Origin: Desulforamulus aeronauticus DSM 10349
GTDB taxonomy: Bacteria > Bacillota > Desulfotomaculia > Desulfotomaculales > Desulfotomaculaceae
Direction: 5' to 3'
Length of the DNA stretch: 33,922 nt
Assembly (NCBI RefSeq): GCF_900142375.1
Contig: NZ_FRAR01000007.1
Location: 175,688-209,609 of the forward strand
The translations under genes and the position numbers were made by a program. Below are positions 33,903 to 33,922 of the stretch, in pieces. Below the pieces are notes generated by a model. It was not told the DNA's origin, did not search any database, and was given only the letters and a program-made list of their open reading frames with translations. Numbering within the stretch: the first letter of the stretch is position 1; each line of letters starts with the position of its first letter.

Positions 33903-33922
33903 TTCTTAACTTAATGACATTG
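33903..33922 (-). repeat. IS right terminal inverted repeat
   Basis: 20 bp, perfect complement of 32292-32311; it coincides with the end of the window. Confidence 0.92.

Larger units (their letters stand above)
32292..33922. mobile_element. IS4-family insertion sequence, complete
   Basis: 1,631 bp bounded by perfect 20-bp terminal inverted repeats: caatgtcattaagttaagaa at 32292-32311 and its complement at 33903-33922. It contains one intact transposase gene on the minus strand. The right repeat is the last 20 bases of the window, so a target duplication cannot be checked. Sequence 32312-32446 and 33758-33902 is non-coding end region. Confidence 0.9.

Overview
The window looks like a defence-rich accessory region of a low-to-mid GC Firmicute, most likely a clostridial anaerobe of the Peptococcaceae/Desulfitobacterium type (genus is a weak guess). 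Reasons: strong GGAGG ribosome binding sites, frequent GTG/TTG starts, TATAAT-type promoters, a clostridial type I-C CRISPR-Cas locus, and small cargo genes of a kind carried by clostridial integrative elements. Nearly every gene lies on the minus strand.

Region 1 (1-8,780): a complete type I-C cas operon reading leftward, cas3-cas5c-cas8c-cas7-cas4-cas1-cas2, ending in a leader and the first repeat of a CRISPR array that runs off the left edge. cas3 carries a frameshift. A second leader with one solitary, diverged repeat and a terminator lies just upstream of the cas3 promoter.

Region 2 (8,780-9,770): a stand-alone HNH nuclease and the first of three short sequences whose translation contains a His-Val-Glu-start tail resembling the 3' end of rlmD (23S rRNA uracil-C5 methyltransferase).

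Region 3 (9,770-16,640): a XRE repressor, a BRO-N/DinD-like protein and a 1,574-residue STAND NTPase with an N-terminal nuclease-like domain (Avs-like). A shared 14-bp operator word links the repressor promoter to the BRO gene.

Region 4 (16,640-26,740): a tight three-gene operon (Cap4/DUF4297-like nuclease, zinc-hook SMC ATPase, SF2 helicase with a C-terminal nuclease-like domain), a pair of uncharacterised genes (HTH protein and probable TIM-barrel protein), and a VWA protein with an ADP-ribosylglycohydrolase.

Region 5 (26,800-31,050): integrative-element type cargo: a DUF429 fusion, two AbrB-type proteins, an orphan D12 adenine methylase and small accessory proteins.

Region 6 (31,050-33,922): the real but truncated 3' end of rlmD, fused at a deletion junction to the 3' end of a VWA/NorD-CobT-like gene, a frameshifted XRE/zinc-ribbon gene, and a complete IS4-family insertion sequence whose right terminal repeat is the last 20 bases of the window.

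The shared ends at about 9.7, 16.6 and 31.2 kb suggest that regions 3 and 4-5 are two elements integrated in tandem at the 3' end of rlmD, both now without a visible integrase. They carry several independent candidate anti-phage systems next to a CRISPR-Cas locus. The Cap4-SMC-helicase operon is the best candidate for an undescribed system.
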